Below, in pieces: positions 51,923-59,846 of a stretch of DNA of 64,000 nt. The translations under genes and the position numbers were made by a program. Below the pieces are notes generated by a model. That model worked only from the letters and a program-made list of their open reading frames with translations. It was not told the origin of the DNA and did no database searches. The stretch is from the NCBI RefSeq assembly GCF_007751715.1, contig NZ_CP036292.1, positions 1,302,001 to 1,366,000 of the forward strand, read 5' to 3'. This DNA comes from Rosistilla oblonga (GTDB lineage Bacteria; Planctomycetota; Planctomycetia; Pirellulales; Pirellulaceae). Positions within the stretch are counted from its first letter, which is position 1, and every line of letters begins with the position of its first letter.

Positions 51923-52909
51923 TTACGGGGCGGTGGCCGTGGGGTTCAAGTTCAGCATGGGCAGGAGACCTTTTAAGTCGCTGTCGAGGATCGTCTTGGG
52001 GCCGCTTGTCGAAAGCACTCGCTCCATCGACTCCAGATACATCCGTTGCCGGGTCACTTCGGGAGCTTCTTTGTAGCTCTCGTATTTCGACAGCAGCGCG
52101 GCGATCTCACCAGCCGCTTCGGCGCGGCGGCGGGCAGCGTAACCCTCCGCTTCGCGAATCAATTTATCGCTGTTAGCCATCGCCGTCGGAATCATCTTGT
52201 TCCGCTCGCGCCGTGCCTCGTTGACCAATTGGTCGCGCTGTTGGATCGACGCGTTGACGTCGTCGAAGGCGGGGCGGACGCGTTCGGGCGGCGTCACGCG
52301 TTGCAGCTGCAGATCGACGACCGAAACGCCACATTGGTAGACCGCCAGTTGTTCGGTCATCTCTTCCAACGCCGCCGCAGCGATCTCGTTCCGCTTGCCC
52401 GTCAGGATTTCGTCGGCCGAATAATCGCCGACGACGCGGTGCATCGTGCTGCGAGCGACCGCTAGGATCGTATCTTCGACCTGCCGCTCGTTGATACTGA
52501 AGACATACTCTTGCGGGTCGGTGACTCGCCAGATGACGGTCCATTCGACCACCGCGGCAAACAGGTCGCCGGTCAGGATCAAGGATTGCTCCTCTTCCAT
52601 TTTGTTGATCTTCATCTGCTGGCCGCGAGTGCTGGTGTCCTGCGTTCCCGAGGGAAGGCGCAGACTTCGCTCGCTGGTGTCGATCAGGACGCGGCGGTCG
52701 ATCCAGGGCAATTTGAAGTGCAGCCCAGGGCCGACTTCGCTGTGGTAGCGGCCGAATCGCAGCACGACAGCTCGCTCGTATTCGCGGACCGTATAGACGC
52801 CGCTCCAGACGACATAGATTACAAGCATCGCCGCCATCGCGATGATGCCGGTAGAGAGGACTTGGCGGGTAGCTTGGCGGATTTCATCGGGATCAAAATT
52901 CTGAGGCAC
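51923..52909 (-). CDS. hflK: HflK, membrane protease-modulating SPFH protein
   Basis: Partner of HflC in the HflKC cage around FtsH. 328 aa: a membrane helix at about 20-42, the SPFH domain (EYERAVVLRFGRYHSEVGPGLHFKLPW, FAAVVEWTVIWRVTDP, VVGDYSADEILT), and a coiled-coil region (about 215-290, RRERNKMIPTAMANSDKLIRE). It starts with GTG at 52909 (GTG CCT CAG); no ATG in frame is close. A 56-aa membrane peptide gene lies 112 bp upstream on the same strand. ftsH is not in the window. Confidence 0.92.
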   Translation of the reverse strand: MPQNFDPDEIRQATRQVLSTGIIAMAAMLVIYVVWSGVYTVREYERAVVLRFGRYHSEVGPGLHFKLPWIDRRVLIDTSERSLRLPSGTQDTSTRGQQMKINKMEEEQSLILTGDLFAAVVEWTVIWRVTDPQEYVFSINERQVEDTILAVARSTMHRVVGDYSADEILTGKRNEIAAAALEEMTEQLAVYQCGVSVVDLQLQRVTPPERVRPAFDDVNASIQQRDQLVNEARRERNKMIPTAMANSDKLIREAEGYAARRRAEAAGEIAALLSKYESYKEAPEVTRQRMYLESMERVLSTSGPKTILDSDLKGLLPMLNLNPTATAP

Positions 52910-53021
52910 AACTCATTCCAGCAGTTTGCGAGTGGTCAATTGAATGTCCGTTTGCAACGGTCATTCGTCTTCTAGGCCCAATCGCGAGCGATTCAGGGCG
53001 CGAAAACTTTGGCGATTTCGG

Positions 53022-53192
53022 CTAGCGTTTCAGCGCCGAGGATCGCAACAGTAAAAATCCGGCGACGACAAACAGCGAAGCGATGATGCCCCACTGCGTG
53101 GTATCCATTTTGTTGTAGTAGTCGGCGAGTTCGCGCGACGCGCCTCGCCACCATTGATTGAAGCTAAAACCGATCAGTAGTTTACCGAGCAT
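53022..53192 (-). CDS. 56-aa single-pass membrane protein
   Basis: A short protein, MLGKLLIGFSFNQWWRG, with a hydrophilic middle (RELADYYNKMDTTQWG) and one C-terminal membrane helix (about 36-49, IIASLFVVAGFLLL) ending in SSALKR. The ATG at 53192 is preceded by GGAA at a good distance. The frame extends upstream but the rest lacks protein features. It lies upstream of hflK on the same strand and may be a small partner or a stand-alone membrane peptide; function unknown. Confidence 0.5.
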   Translation of the reverse strand: MLGKLLIGFSFNQWWRGASRELADYYNKMDTTQWGIIASLFVVAGFLLLRSSALKR

Positions 53193-53529
53193 AGCAGTTC
53201 CTTTCCGATTCGACAGGGATCGCAAGGGAGTCAGATTCTCCATTGCGGCAACCGCAAGATCTGCTTTCCGGGGCTGGGACGGAGTTGAGCTCCACCGCGT
53301 GACGGTCAGCAAAAGCTTGGATTTTCCAGGCGAAAACGCTTCTCGCCGGGTTGGACCGGCAGCTGTAAATGCAGTGGTCCAGGGAACCATAGCTTTTGTT
53401 GGTAAGAGAAGATGGCTACGATCCAAAAAAATTGCCGACCCACTATTTTCGTTTTTTGAAATGCAGGCTATACTTCGTCCGTCCAAGTGACGATGAGTTA
53501 AATCAACGCAAGGACCAAACGCCTTACAA
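53193..53529. other. Intergenic region between the small membrane protein and tRNA-Asp
   Basis: 337 bp without a supported gene. On the plus strand TATACT (53469-53474), 56 bp before the tRNA, could be its -10 box; no good -35 is seen 16-18 bp upstream. A short imperfect inverted pair GGACC/GGTCC lies near 53355-53385. Confidence 0.4.
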
Positions 53530-53603
53530 GGCGCGGTAGCTCAATTGGTTAGAGCCCCGGACTGTCGATCCGGAGGTTGCGGGTTCGAGTCCCGTCCGCG
53601 TCG
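53530..53603 (+). tRNA. tRNA-Asp(GTC)
   Basis: A 74-nt cloverleaf without encoded CCA. Acceptor GGCGCGG pairs with CCGCGTC (one G-T), discriminator G73 as expected for Asp. D stem GCTC/GAGC, anticodon stem CCGGA/TCCGG with loop CTGTCGA (anticodon GTC), five-base variable loop, T stem GCGGG/CCCGT with loop TTCGAGT. Confidence 0.97.
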
Positions 53604-53860
53604 CTTCTTCACGTGCTGTGATTTTGCGGCACCTTCTGCGACTGCCAAAGCTGGCAGTTTCAGTTCCCCGGCCATTCCAAACGATGATGATTCCGTTTGA
53701 ATGGCCCGTCGGAACGCATGCCCCACTCCAGGTCCACGCGATCACGTGGTGCAATCGTATCGTTTAACCGCGGCGGCAACGCCCCGCGCGTTTTGCATGA
53801 CGCGGGAGATTTGGGGACAGGCACAAAACGGATCGGCCGCGGGCAAATTGCCGGACCGGT

Positions 53861-54060
53861 GCAAGCCGCGGAGGCGGCGATCGCATATAGCCTGCGGCGC
53901 GAGCCGCAGGATCGCGATCGGCCATCATTAAAAAAGCCCCGGCAGGTGGCGACAGGTTGCGCACGTGTGACGCCCCTAACCAGGGCTCGCGCATCGATCG
54001 CGTCCGCCGCGACCTACGGTTTGCACCGTAGGCTTTATGCTGCCGCCGCTGCCGCGGCTT
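53861..54060 (+). repeat. ~200-bp direct repeat, copy 1
   Basis: Near-identical to copy 2 (offset 315 bp). Internal hairpins: CCTGCGGC-GCGA-GCCGCAGG, and CCTACGGT-TTGC-ACCGTAGG. It begins GCAAGCCGCG and ends GCCGCGGCTT. Confidence 0.88.
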
Positions 54061-54175
54061 AGGATGTGGTTTGTTTAGCGCGAATACGTTACCCAGGCCT
54101 GCACTCCGCTCGCGGGGCTCGCTTCGCTTGACCTGGGCTATGCAGAGGATCGGAGCTTCGCCCCTCGGGCAAGTT

Positions 54176-54375
54176 GCAAGCCGCGGATGCGGCGATCGCA
54201 TAAAGCCTGCGACGCGAGCCGCAGGATCGCGATCGGCCATCATTAAAAAAGCCCCGGCAGGTGGCGACAGGTTGCGCACGTGTGACGCCCCTAACCAGGG
54301 CTCGCGCATCGATCGCGTCCGCCGCGACCTACGGTTTGCACGGTAGGCTTTATGCGGCCGCCGCTGCCGCGGCTT
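54176..54375 (+). repeat. ~200-bp direct repeat, copy 2
   Basis: Differs from copy 1 by a handful of substitutions, including one in each internal hairpin (CCTGCGAC and ACGGTAGG), which break rather than compensate pairing. Ends 27 bp before the helicase stop codon. Confidence 0.88.
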
Positions 54376-54402
54376 CGGGCATGCTGCTGCGGCTTTGCGG
54401 TT

Positions 54403-56877
54403 TTAGCTCTGGGCTTTGCGGCGGACGACCGGAGGCAACAGGTCGTCGCCGGCGGTGGCGTTTTCGATCGCTTCATCGGTGCTCTCGGGATCGACGCGGC
54501 GGCAGATCTCGGTCAGCCGGTCGGCGATGTCGTCCAGGATGTCTTCCCAGGTTTCCGGAGTGCTGCCAAGCGGCGGGATCTCGGCCATCTCGTCGATCAA
54601 CATGATCAAACGCAACAGGTGTCGGAACAGGATCCCCTCCTGCTTCTGCAGCTTCTTGGCGAGGATGTATTTGTTGAAGTCGCCGTATTCGAGAACCTCC
54701 CCCGCGATCCAAACCGGGTTCACACGAACATCGTGCACGCCAGGGACGTCGGAATGGAACATCCGGTACAGTTTGTCGCCGAGCGTTAATACGCGGACCG
54801 GTGGTTCGTCGTAATACTTGCGGCCGCGCGGCCCAGAGTCCTCCTCTTCATCATCCCCGCCAGCTCCCAGTTCCTCCGCTGTCGCCAGTCCCAATTTTAA
54901 CAGTCGCGGATCGAGCACTTCGGTTGCCAGCGGCCCCGGCGGCAGCTCGTCTTTGCCTGGCACGCGGACCGATCGAGCGACGTTGCCGGGGATATCCAGC
55001 ACGCTTTCCAACGCCAACAGCTTCTCGTTGGTGTCGGCCTTGAGCATGTGGTCGGCCATGTAAACGCCGTACAGTGGATGGATGCTCCGCAACCGGACCA
55101 ACAGCTCCAACGTCGGCGTCGGCGTGGCGGTCAGCGGTTTGTAGTTCTCGTAGTCGTAGCCTCGCGCGATCGCCGCTTCATCGGGAGCACCGTCGTCGGT
55201 AGTGGCTGGTTTGGCCTCTGACTCCGGTTTCGGTTCGGGCTCCATTTGCTGCAGGATCTCGCCGAACAGTCCTTGCGGTTTGGGAGCCTCCGGTTTTTCG
55301 CCCGACTGTTTGTCGTTGGCTTGCTTTTTCGGCGTCGGATCGGCGCTAGCGTAGGCTGGTTTGGGATCGAGTTCGATATATTTGGCCGACCACAACACGA
55401 CCAGCATCCGATTCAGCTGCGTCTGAGCATTCTTGAGCTCTTTGTCGTTCATCAACCGGCGGCCGACAAAATCTCGCAGCGGTTGAATGTCGGACGAATG
55501 GCCTAACAGATACGCCATCAGACGCCACGGCATCTGCCCGCGGCTGGCCAGTTTCGCGGGAGCCGCGTTCTGCAGCTGTTCGAACTGCGTTAGGTTCCAA
55601 TAGGCTTCGTCCTGACGCCGCTTGGGCATCTTCTTCTTCAGCTGTTTCTTGGCTTTCATCAACCCCGGATCTTTGGTGTCCTCGGGAATCTGATCGTACT
55701 TCTCTTTCCACCGCAAGATTTTGACATCGTCTTCGTGAGCCAAGGCGAAGACGTGCCCTTCGGTATCGAATTGCGGACGCCCCGCGCGGCCAAAGATCTG
55801 GTGAGCCGAACTCGGTTCGACCACTTTCTTCTTCCCCTTGGGACCTTTTAACAGCGACGGTAGCACGACCGATCGCGCGGGCAGGTTGATCCCGGCCGAA
55901 AGGGTTTCGGTGCAGACGCAAACGCTCAACAGTTTCTTCTGGAACAGCGACTCCACCAAACGACGGTAGCGCGGCAGGATCCCCGCGTGGTGGATCCCGA
56001 CGCCTCGCATCAAGATCTGCTTCATCTTCGGGCCGGCTCCTTCGGAGAGATCTTCGGCGTTGAGGATGTTGGCCAGTTCGGTCTTCTGCGCCGCGTCGAC
56101 CAAACCCTTTCCCTTTAATTGTTCGGCGGTCAGCCAGCAGTGATCGCGATTGAAACAGAAGATCAGTGCCGGCGTCCGCCGCACCTCGGGCGATCCCTCG
56201 GTGATCTTCTCGGCAAATTCGCCGATCAATTGATCGTCGACCCACCAGTATTGCAGCGGGATCTTCCGCTCGGTCCCCTGCACCAATCGCAGCCGCCGAT
56301 TGTGCGACCGGTACAGCCACGAGACGAACTCGACCGAGTTGCCGACGGTGGCACTCAACAGCAGCGTCCGGACATGTTCGGGCAACATCCCGAGAGTCAA
56401 TTCCCAAACGATGCCGCGCTGCGAGTCGTTGAAGCTGTGGAATTCATCCATCACGACCGAGGTGACGTCGGCAAAGTCGAACGCCTCGCGGTTCAGCAAA
56501 CGGTTCAGCAGGATCTCGGCGACGACGACCAGGATCGGAGCGTCGGGATTGACGCGGCGGTTGCCGGTGACCAGGCCAACCGATTCGGCGGGATAGCCCC
56601 AGCGGACGACCGTCTCCTGCAACTCGACCAGTTTCTGATCGGTCAACGCGATCAGCGGAGTCGTATAATACATCTGCTTCCCCGTCTTCAGGGCCTCGTA
56701 GACGGCCGCCTCGGCGATCAGCGTCTTGCCGGTCCCGGTCGGTGCGGCGACGAGAACCCCTTGGGGCTCGGAGAACCACGCCAGCAAAGCCTCCTCTTGA
56801 ACGGGGTAGGGTTCGTAGGGGAGCAGTTCCAAATATTCGACCGCTAATTGGTCGCGATCGATTGGTGATTCTTGCAT
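54403..56877 (-). CDS. SKI2/Mtr4-like DEAD/DEAH superfamily II helicase
   Basis: An 824-aa ATP-dependent helicase. Motifs: Q-motif-like EPYPVQEEAL, Walker A APTGTGKT (45-52), motif II DEFH (about 143-146), motif III SATVGN, motifs IV-VI in the second RecA domain including CTETLSAGINLPARSVV and HQIFGRAGRPQFD. A charged low-complexity insert (about 520-575: KKQANDKQSGEKPEAPK) and an acidic patch near 690 follow, and the C-terminal region is unassigned. Resembles bacterial SKI2-type helicases with a likely RNA role. The gene is monocistronic. Confidence 0.9.
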   Translation of the reverse strand: MQESPIDRDQLAVEYLELLPYEPYPVQEEALLAWFSEPQGVLVAAPTGTGKTLIAEAAVYEALKTGKQMYYTTPLIALTDQKLVELQETVVRWGYPAESVGLVTGNRRVNPDAPILVVVAEILLNRLLNREAFDFADVTSVVMDEFHSFNDSQRGIVWELTLGMLPEHVRTLLLSATVGNSVEFVSWLYRSHNRRLRLVQGTERKIPLQYWWVDDQLIGEFAEKITEGSPEVRRTPALIFCFNRDHCWLTAEQLKGKGLVDAAQKTELANILNAEDLSEGAGPKMKQILMRGVGIHHAGILPRYRRLVESLFQKKLLSVCVCTETLSAGINLPARSVVLPSLLKGPKGKKKVVEPSSAHQIFGRAGRPQFDTEGHVFALAHEDDVKILRWKEKYDQIPEDTKDPGLMKAKKQLKKKMPKRRQDEAYWNLTQFEQLQNAAPAKLASRGQMPWRLMAYLLGHSSDIQPLRDFVGRRLMNDKELKNAQTQLNRMLVVLWSAKYIELDPKPAYASADPTPKKQANDKQSGEKPEAPKPQGLFGEILQQMEPEPKPESEAKPATTDDGAPDEAAIARGYDYENYKPLTATPTPTLELLVRLRSIHPLYGVYMADHMLKADTNEKLLALESVLDIPGNVARSVRVPGKDELPPGPLATEVLDPRLLKLGLATAEELGAGGDDEEEDSGPRGRKYYDEPPVRVLTLGDKLYRMFHSDVPGVHDVRVNPVWIAGEVLEYGDFNKYILAKKLQKQEGILFRHLLRLIMLIDEMAEIPPLGSTPETWEDILDDIADRLTEICRRVDPESTDEAIENATAGDDLLPPVVRRKAQS

Positions 56878-56973
56878 CGTGGGTCTCGTGAGTTGATCTG
56901 GGGCACGCGACAGACGATACTGCCACGCATCGAATTTAACCAGTCGTGCGTCGCCGAGAACCGGACGGAACTA

Positions 56974-57195
56974 ATGCAACAGGTCAAGATCTTCAAAAGC
57001 ATCGAAAGCGAATTGGACCAATTGGAGGTCGAGATCAATCGATGGATCGCTCGACTGCATAAAAAAGGGGGCAAGGTCGTCAAGCTCGAGGGGAATATCG
57101 CCCCCAAGAGCGGTGGCGGCGGCACCGGACCGATGAGTTCGTTCTCCGCGTCGGACGTGATGGTGATCATTTTATTCGAGATCGATATCGCCTGA
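56974..57195 (+). CDS. Small conserved-looking protein (73 aa)
   Basis: A 73-aa cytoplasmic protein beginning MQQVKIFKSIESELDQLEVE, a helix, then WIARLHKKGGKVVKLEGN, IAPKSGGGG and a final hydrophobic strand, DVMVIILFEI. The beta-alpha-beta pattern with GNIAP and an S-A-S-D-V-M-V strand suggests a folded domain. I believe similar small proteins occur in planctomycetes, but no function is known. ATG at 56974 was chosen at the start of the helix; the frame is open upstream to 56872, where it overlaps the divergent helicase start. Confidence 0.6.
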   Translation: MQQVKIFKSIESELDQLEVEINRWIARLHKKGGKVVKLEGNIAPKSGGGGTGPMSSFSASDVMVIILFEIDIA

Positions 57196-57438
57196 TTCGA
57201 CGGCAAAATCGAGTCCAGCTGGCCACTTCAGAAGCTGGCTGTAGGAAATTGTTTTTGGGCGACCAATGCGGCGTAAGTCTCTATCTTGCAACGGATTGGG
57301 GATTTGATCGTGCCAACCACTCAGCCGCCTAATTCAAATTCTATTTGCCTTTTTCAGCCCACCCGCCAATCCTGAATATGTTGGGTCGCGATTTACGCGT
57401 CGCGACGATTGACTTCCGAGCAGAACAAGCGGTCCACT

Positions 57439-57742
57439 CTGGTTGGCCCCGGGCCGCTGCTGCCAAACCAGGTTTATCTGAAGGGAGGTGTTCAAGTGGA
57501 ATATTGCTGTACTTGCCAACGGGGTGGTAACCCGTAGCTCAGCCGGCGGGCTGCCAGCTCAGGCAGCCACCCCACTCGCGAATCACCTTTCGGCCGATCA
57601 GCCGATAGCGAATTCGGCAGACAACGGTGTTCGTTATTGAGAACACGAAAAGGTTGTCTCCTGTCGAGTCGCATGGTCCTGAGCGAGATAAAAACTCCCG
57701 CCCGTCAGGTTCACCTTGTGCCTGGCGGGCGGGTTTTCTTTT
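57439..57742 (+). ncRNA. Candidate structured non-coding RNA
   Basis: An ORF-free stretch in which hairpins follow each other closely: CTGGTTGGC/GCCAAACCAG (57439-57471), CAAGT/ACTTG (57493-57515), ACGGG-7-CCCGT (57519-57535), GGCTGCC-AGCTCA-GGCAGCC (57549-57568), CGGC/GCCG (57591-57604), and a two-part stem AGACAAC/GTTGTCT enclosing GTGTTC/GAACAC (57619-57659). It ends in a strong intrinsic terminator. It does not match the conserved cores of tmRNA, RNase P RNA, SRP RNA or 6S RNA that I can recall. No promoter was identified, and 5' and 3' ends are estimates. Confidence 0.4.
57697..57742. terminator. Strong, probably bidirectional intrinsic terminator
   Basis: Arms CCCGCCCGTCAGG (57697-57709) and CCTGGCGGGCGGG (57721-57733), one mismatch at the single T/G position, followed by TTTTCTTTT; AAAA precedes the left arm, so it can also work on the minus strand. 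No protein gene ends within 500 bp upstream on the plus strand. Confidence 0.85.
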
Positions 57743-57754
57743 GCGCCCGCCCCC

Positions 57755-58055
57755 GACGAAGCCGGGAGCGACGGAAAACGAGCCTTGAGCGAATTTTTCG
57801 GGAAGGGTGAAGCAACGCGCCTTCACCCGCTCGGCGGAGCCGGGAGGGTCGGAAAACGAGCGTTCAGCGACGTTTTTCGGGGAGGGCCTGCCCGCCGGAT
57901 CGAACATCAGCGACCGCCGCGCGACTCCCCTCCCCGAACATTGCTTCGCTCGTTCGACCCTCCCCTACAAACTGCGTTTGGGGGCGGGTGAAGCGATGCG
58001 CCTTCAACCGCTCGGCGGAGCCGGGAGGTTTGGAAAATCAAGCGTTTAGCCGACA
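57755..58055 (-). repeat. Dispersed intergenic repeat, diverged copies (reverse orientation)
   Basis: The same modules as the 1351-2290 array, on the opposite strand: GGGAGGGTCGGAAAACGAGC, a variable spacer, then the block TCCCCGAAC..GCTTCGCTCGTTCG and CTACAAACTGCGTTTGGGGG. One nearly full unit (about 57811-57990) is flanked by partial copies on each side. The variable spacer differs completely from that of the array. Confidence 0.8.
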
Positions 58056-58241
58056 ACGGGGCACTCCCTCTCGCAGCAGCGGCAACTGAGTCTATCTAAT
58101 TGCCATTGCCGCCAGTCCCAAGGTCTCGAATTGTCCTTTCTCTGCGTGTATCATCAAATCCCTCCACAGGCGTTTGCTCTCACCCCAACGATTGCGGCTG
58201 CGAGCGTTTCCCCGCCACTCCACAAAAAAATACTCCCACCG

Positions 58242-59846
58242 ATGAATCACCTCATGACACGCTTGACGCTTTGCTTGCATCGCACGCTCCCCCTGTTGTT
58301 GACGCTGGTCTGCTGCGCCAGCGTTGGATTAGCTGATGAAAGTTTCCTCAAAGCTCCCGCACACGTAGGAGCTCCGTTGCCCGAGGACCACGCGGTCACC
58401 AACCGTGCGTTTCAGGGCATTCCCAGTTTGGCCGTGGCGCCGGGCGGGCGGATGTGGGCGAACTGGTATGCCGGCATCACGCCGGGCGAGGACCACAACA
58501 ACTACGTCGTCGTCAGCACCTCCGGCGATGGCGGAGCGACATGGAAAGAGGTGTTGATCGTCGATCCCGACGGCAGCGGTCCTGTTCGCGCCTACGATCC
58601 CGAGCTGTGGATGGCCCCGGACGGTCGGTTGTTTGTGTTCTGGGCCCAAGCGGTTGGCCACGGCGGCAGCATCGCCGGCGTTTGGTGCGTTTCGACCGAT
58701 CAACCCGATTCCGAAAACCCGACTTGGAGCGAACCGCAGCGGTTGACCGACGGGATCATGATGTGCAAGCCGACGGTGCTGAGTTCGGGCGAGTGGGTGT
58801 TGCCGGCATCGACGTGGCGGGAGACCGATGAAAGTGCCCGAATGATTGTTTCGGAAGACCAAGGGAAAACGTGGTCGTTGCGCGGTGCCTGCAATGTGCC
58901 GGTGAAAGACCGCCAGTTTGATGAGCACATGTTTGTCGAACGCAAAGACGGTTCGCTGTGGATGCTGGTCCGTACCAATTACGGAATCGGGCAATCGGTT
59001 TCCAAAGATCGCGGCAAAACCTGGCCCGAACTGACGCCTTCGACGATCCAGCATCCGAGCGCTCGCTTTTTTGTGCGTCGATTGGCGTCGGGGAATCTGT
59101 TGTTAGTAAAACACGGTCCGGTCGACCGGCGGACGGGACGATCGCACTTGATGGCGTTTGTCTCCAGCGACGATGGCGCCAGTTGGAGCGGAGGGTTGTT
59201 GTTGGATGAGCGCGGTGGCGTCTCGTATCCCGATGGACAGCAGACCGCCGACGGGATGATCCATATCGTTTACGACTTCAGCCGCACCGATGCACGCCAA
59301 ATCCTGACGGCTCATTTTCGCGAACAGGATGTCGCTGCCGGACGCGATGTCAGCGGCGACGTTCGTTTGCGGCGAGTCGTCAGCCAAGCCTCTGGTGGGA
59401 AAGAGAAACCTCCGGTTACCGTGCGAGCTAATCCCGATGGCGTGCCGTTGAGCAAAAGCAAGAAGGGCCAATTGACTGGTGGATCGTTCACCGCGCAACC
59501 GTTTGTTGGCGGCGTCAAGCTCTTCACCGATCGTGGCTATACCGCTGCCGAATTGCCAGCCGGTTTGCCCGAGGTTTCTTTCCTGAAGGTGCCGCTGGAT
59601 GGAGAGAAAACGGTCACGTGTGAGGCTGCGGGAACGGTTTGGTTCCTCACGCCAGCGCCGGATCGCAACAGGGATTCTCAGTCGAAGCGTTTGATCGAAC
59701 AAGGCTTCCGAGCTGTCGCGAATCCCGAAATCCGACTCTTCGATCCAAAATCGCCCGCCAATTTCTGCACGCTGTATCAAAAGGATTGCTCCCAAGGGGA
59801 GACGATTAAATTTGGCAAATGGGCGGTCCCGGTCTTCTATCGCTAA
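58242..59846 (+). CDS. Secreted BNR-repeat protein, sialidase-like
   Basis: A 534-aa exported protein with a signal peptide (about 1-31, ending SVGLA). It has a six-bladed-propeller pattern with four Asp-boxes of the S-x-D-x-G-x-(T/S)-W type: SGDGGATW (~97), SEDQGKTW (~204), SKDRGKTW (~254) and SSDDGASW (~308). The N-terminal FQGIPSLAVAPGGRMWANW replaces the sialidase F/YRIP motif, lacking its Arg, so the substrate may not be sialic acid. The C-terminal ~150 residues form a separate beta domain. ATG at 58242 was chosen ahead of the signal peptide; 58254 is an alternative. Its stop overlaps the transporter gene start (TAATG). Confidence 0.85.
   Translation: MNHLMTRLTLCLHRTLPLLLTLVCCASVGLADESFLKAPAHVGAPLPEDHAVTNRAFQGIPSLAVAPGGRMWANWYAGITPGEDHNNYVVVSTSGDGGATWKEVLIVDPDGSGPVRAYDPELWMAPDGRLFVFWAQAVGHGGSIAGVWCVSTDQPDSENPTWSEPQRLTDGIMMCKPTVLSSGEWVLPASTWRETDESARMIVSEDQGKTWSLRGACNVPVKDRQFDEHMFVERKDGSLWMLVRTNYGIGQSVSKDRGKTWPELTPSTIQHPSARFFVRRLASGNLLLVKHGPVDRRTGRSHLMAFVSSDDGASWSGGLLLDERGGVSYPDGQQTADGMIHIVYDFSRTDARQILTAHFREQDVAAGRDVSGDVRLRRVVSQASGGKEKPPVTVRANPDGVPLSKSKKGQLTGGSFTAQPFVGGVKLFTDRGYTAAELPAGLPEVSFLKVPLDGEKTVTCEAAGTVWFLTPAPDRNRDSQSKRLIEQGFRAVANPEIRLFDPKSPANFCTLYQKDCSQGETIKFGKWAVPVFYR

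Larger units (their letters stand above)
53604..54402. other. Intergenic region downstream of tRNA-Asp, mostly repeats
   Basis: About 800 bp between tRNA-Asp and the helicase stop, with no supported gene. It contains two direct copies of a ~200-bp sequence (53861-54060 and 54176-54375) joined by a 115-bp unique segment. Open frames in the region follow the repeat and do not look like proteins. No integrase or other mobility gene is adjacent. Confidence 0.6.
57196..58241. other. Long intergenic region: structured RNA candidate and repeat
   Basis: About 1.05 kb with no supported gene. 57196-57438 shows nothing definite apart from GTCGCG/CGCGAC pairing near 57386-57407. 57439-57742 is a run of hairpins ending in a terminator (separate entry). 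57755-58055 holds diverged copies of the dispersed repeat. 58056-58241 is the leader of the BNR-protein gene. Confidence 0.55.

Noticed and set aside
53861-54375. Attachment sites of a genomic island at tRNA-Asp
   Set aside because: The repeats are ~200 bp, only 315 bp apart, do not copy the tRNA 3' end, and no integrase or cargo lies between them.
57531-57570. tRNA-like D-arm (GTAGCTCAGCCGGC)
   Set aside because: No T-loop GTTCGA-type segment and no pairing acceptor arms; treated as part of a hairpin-rich region.
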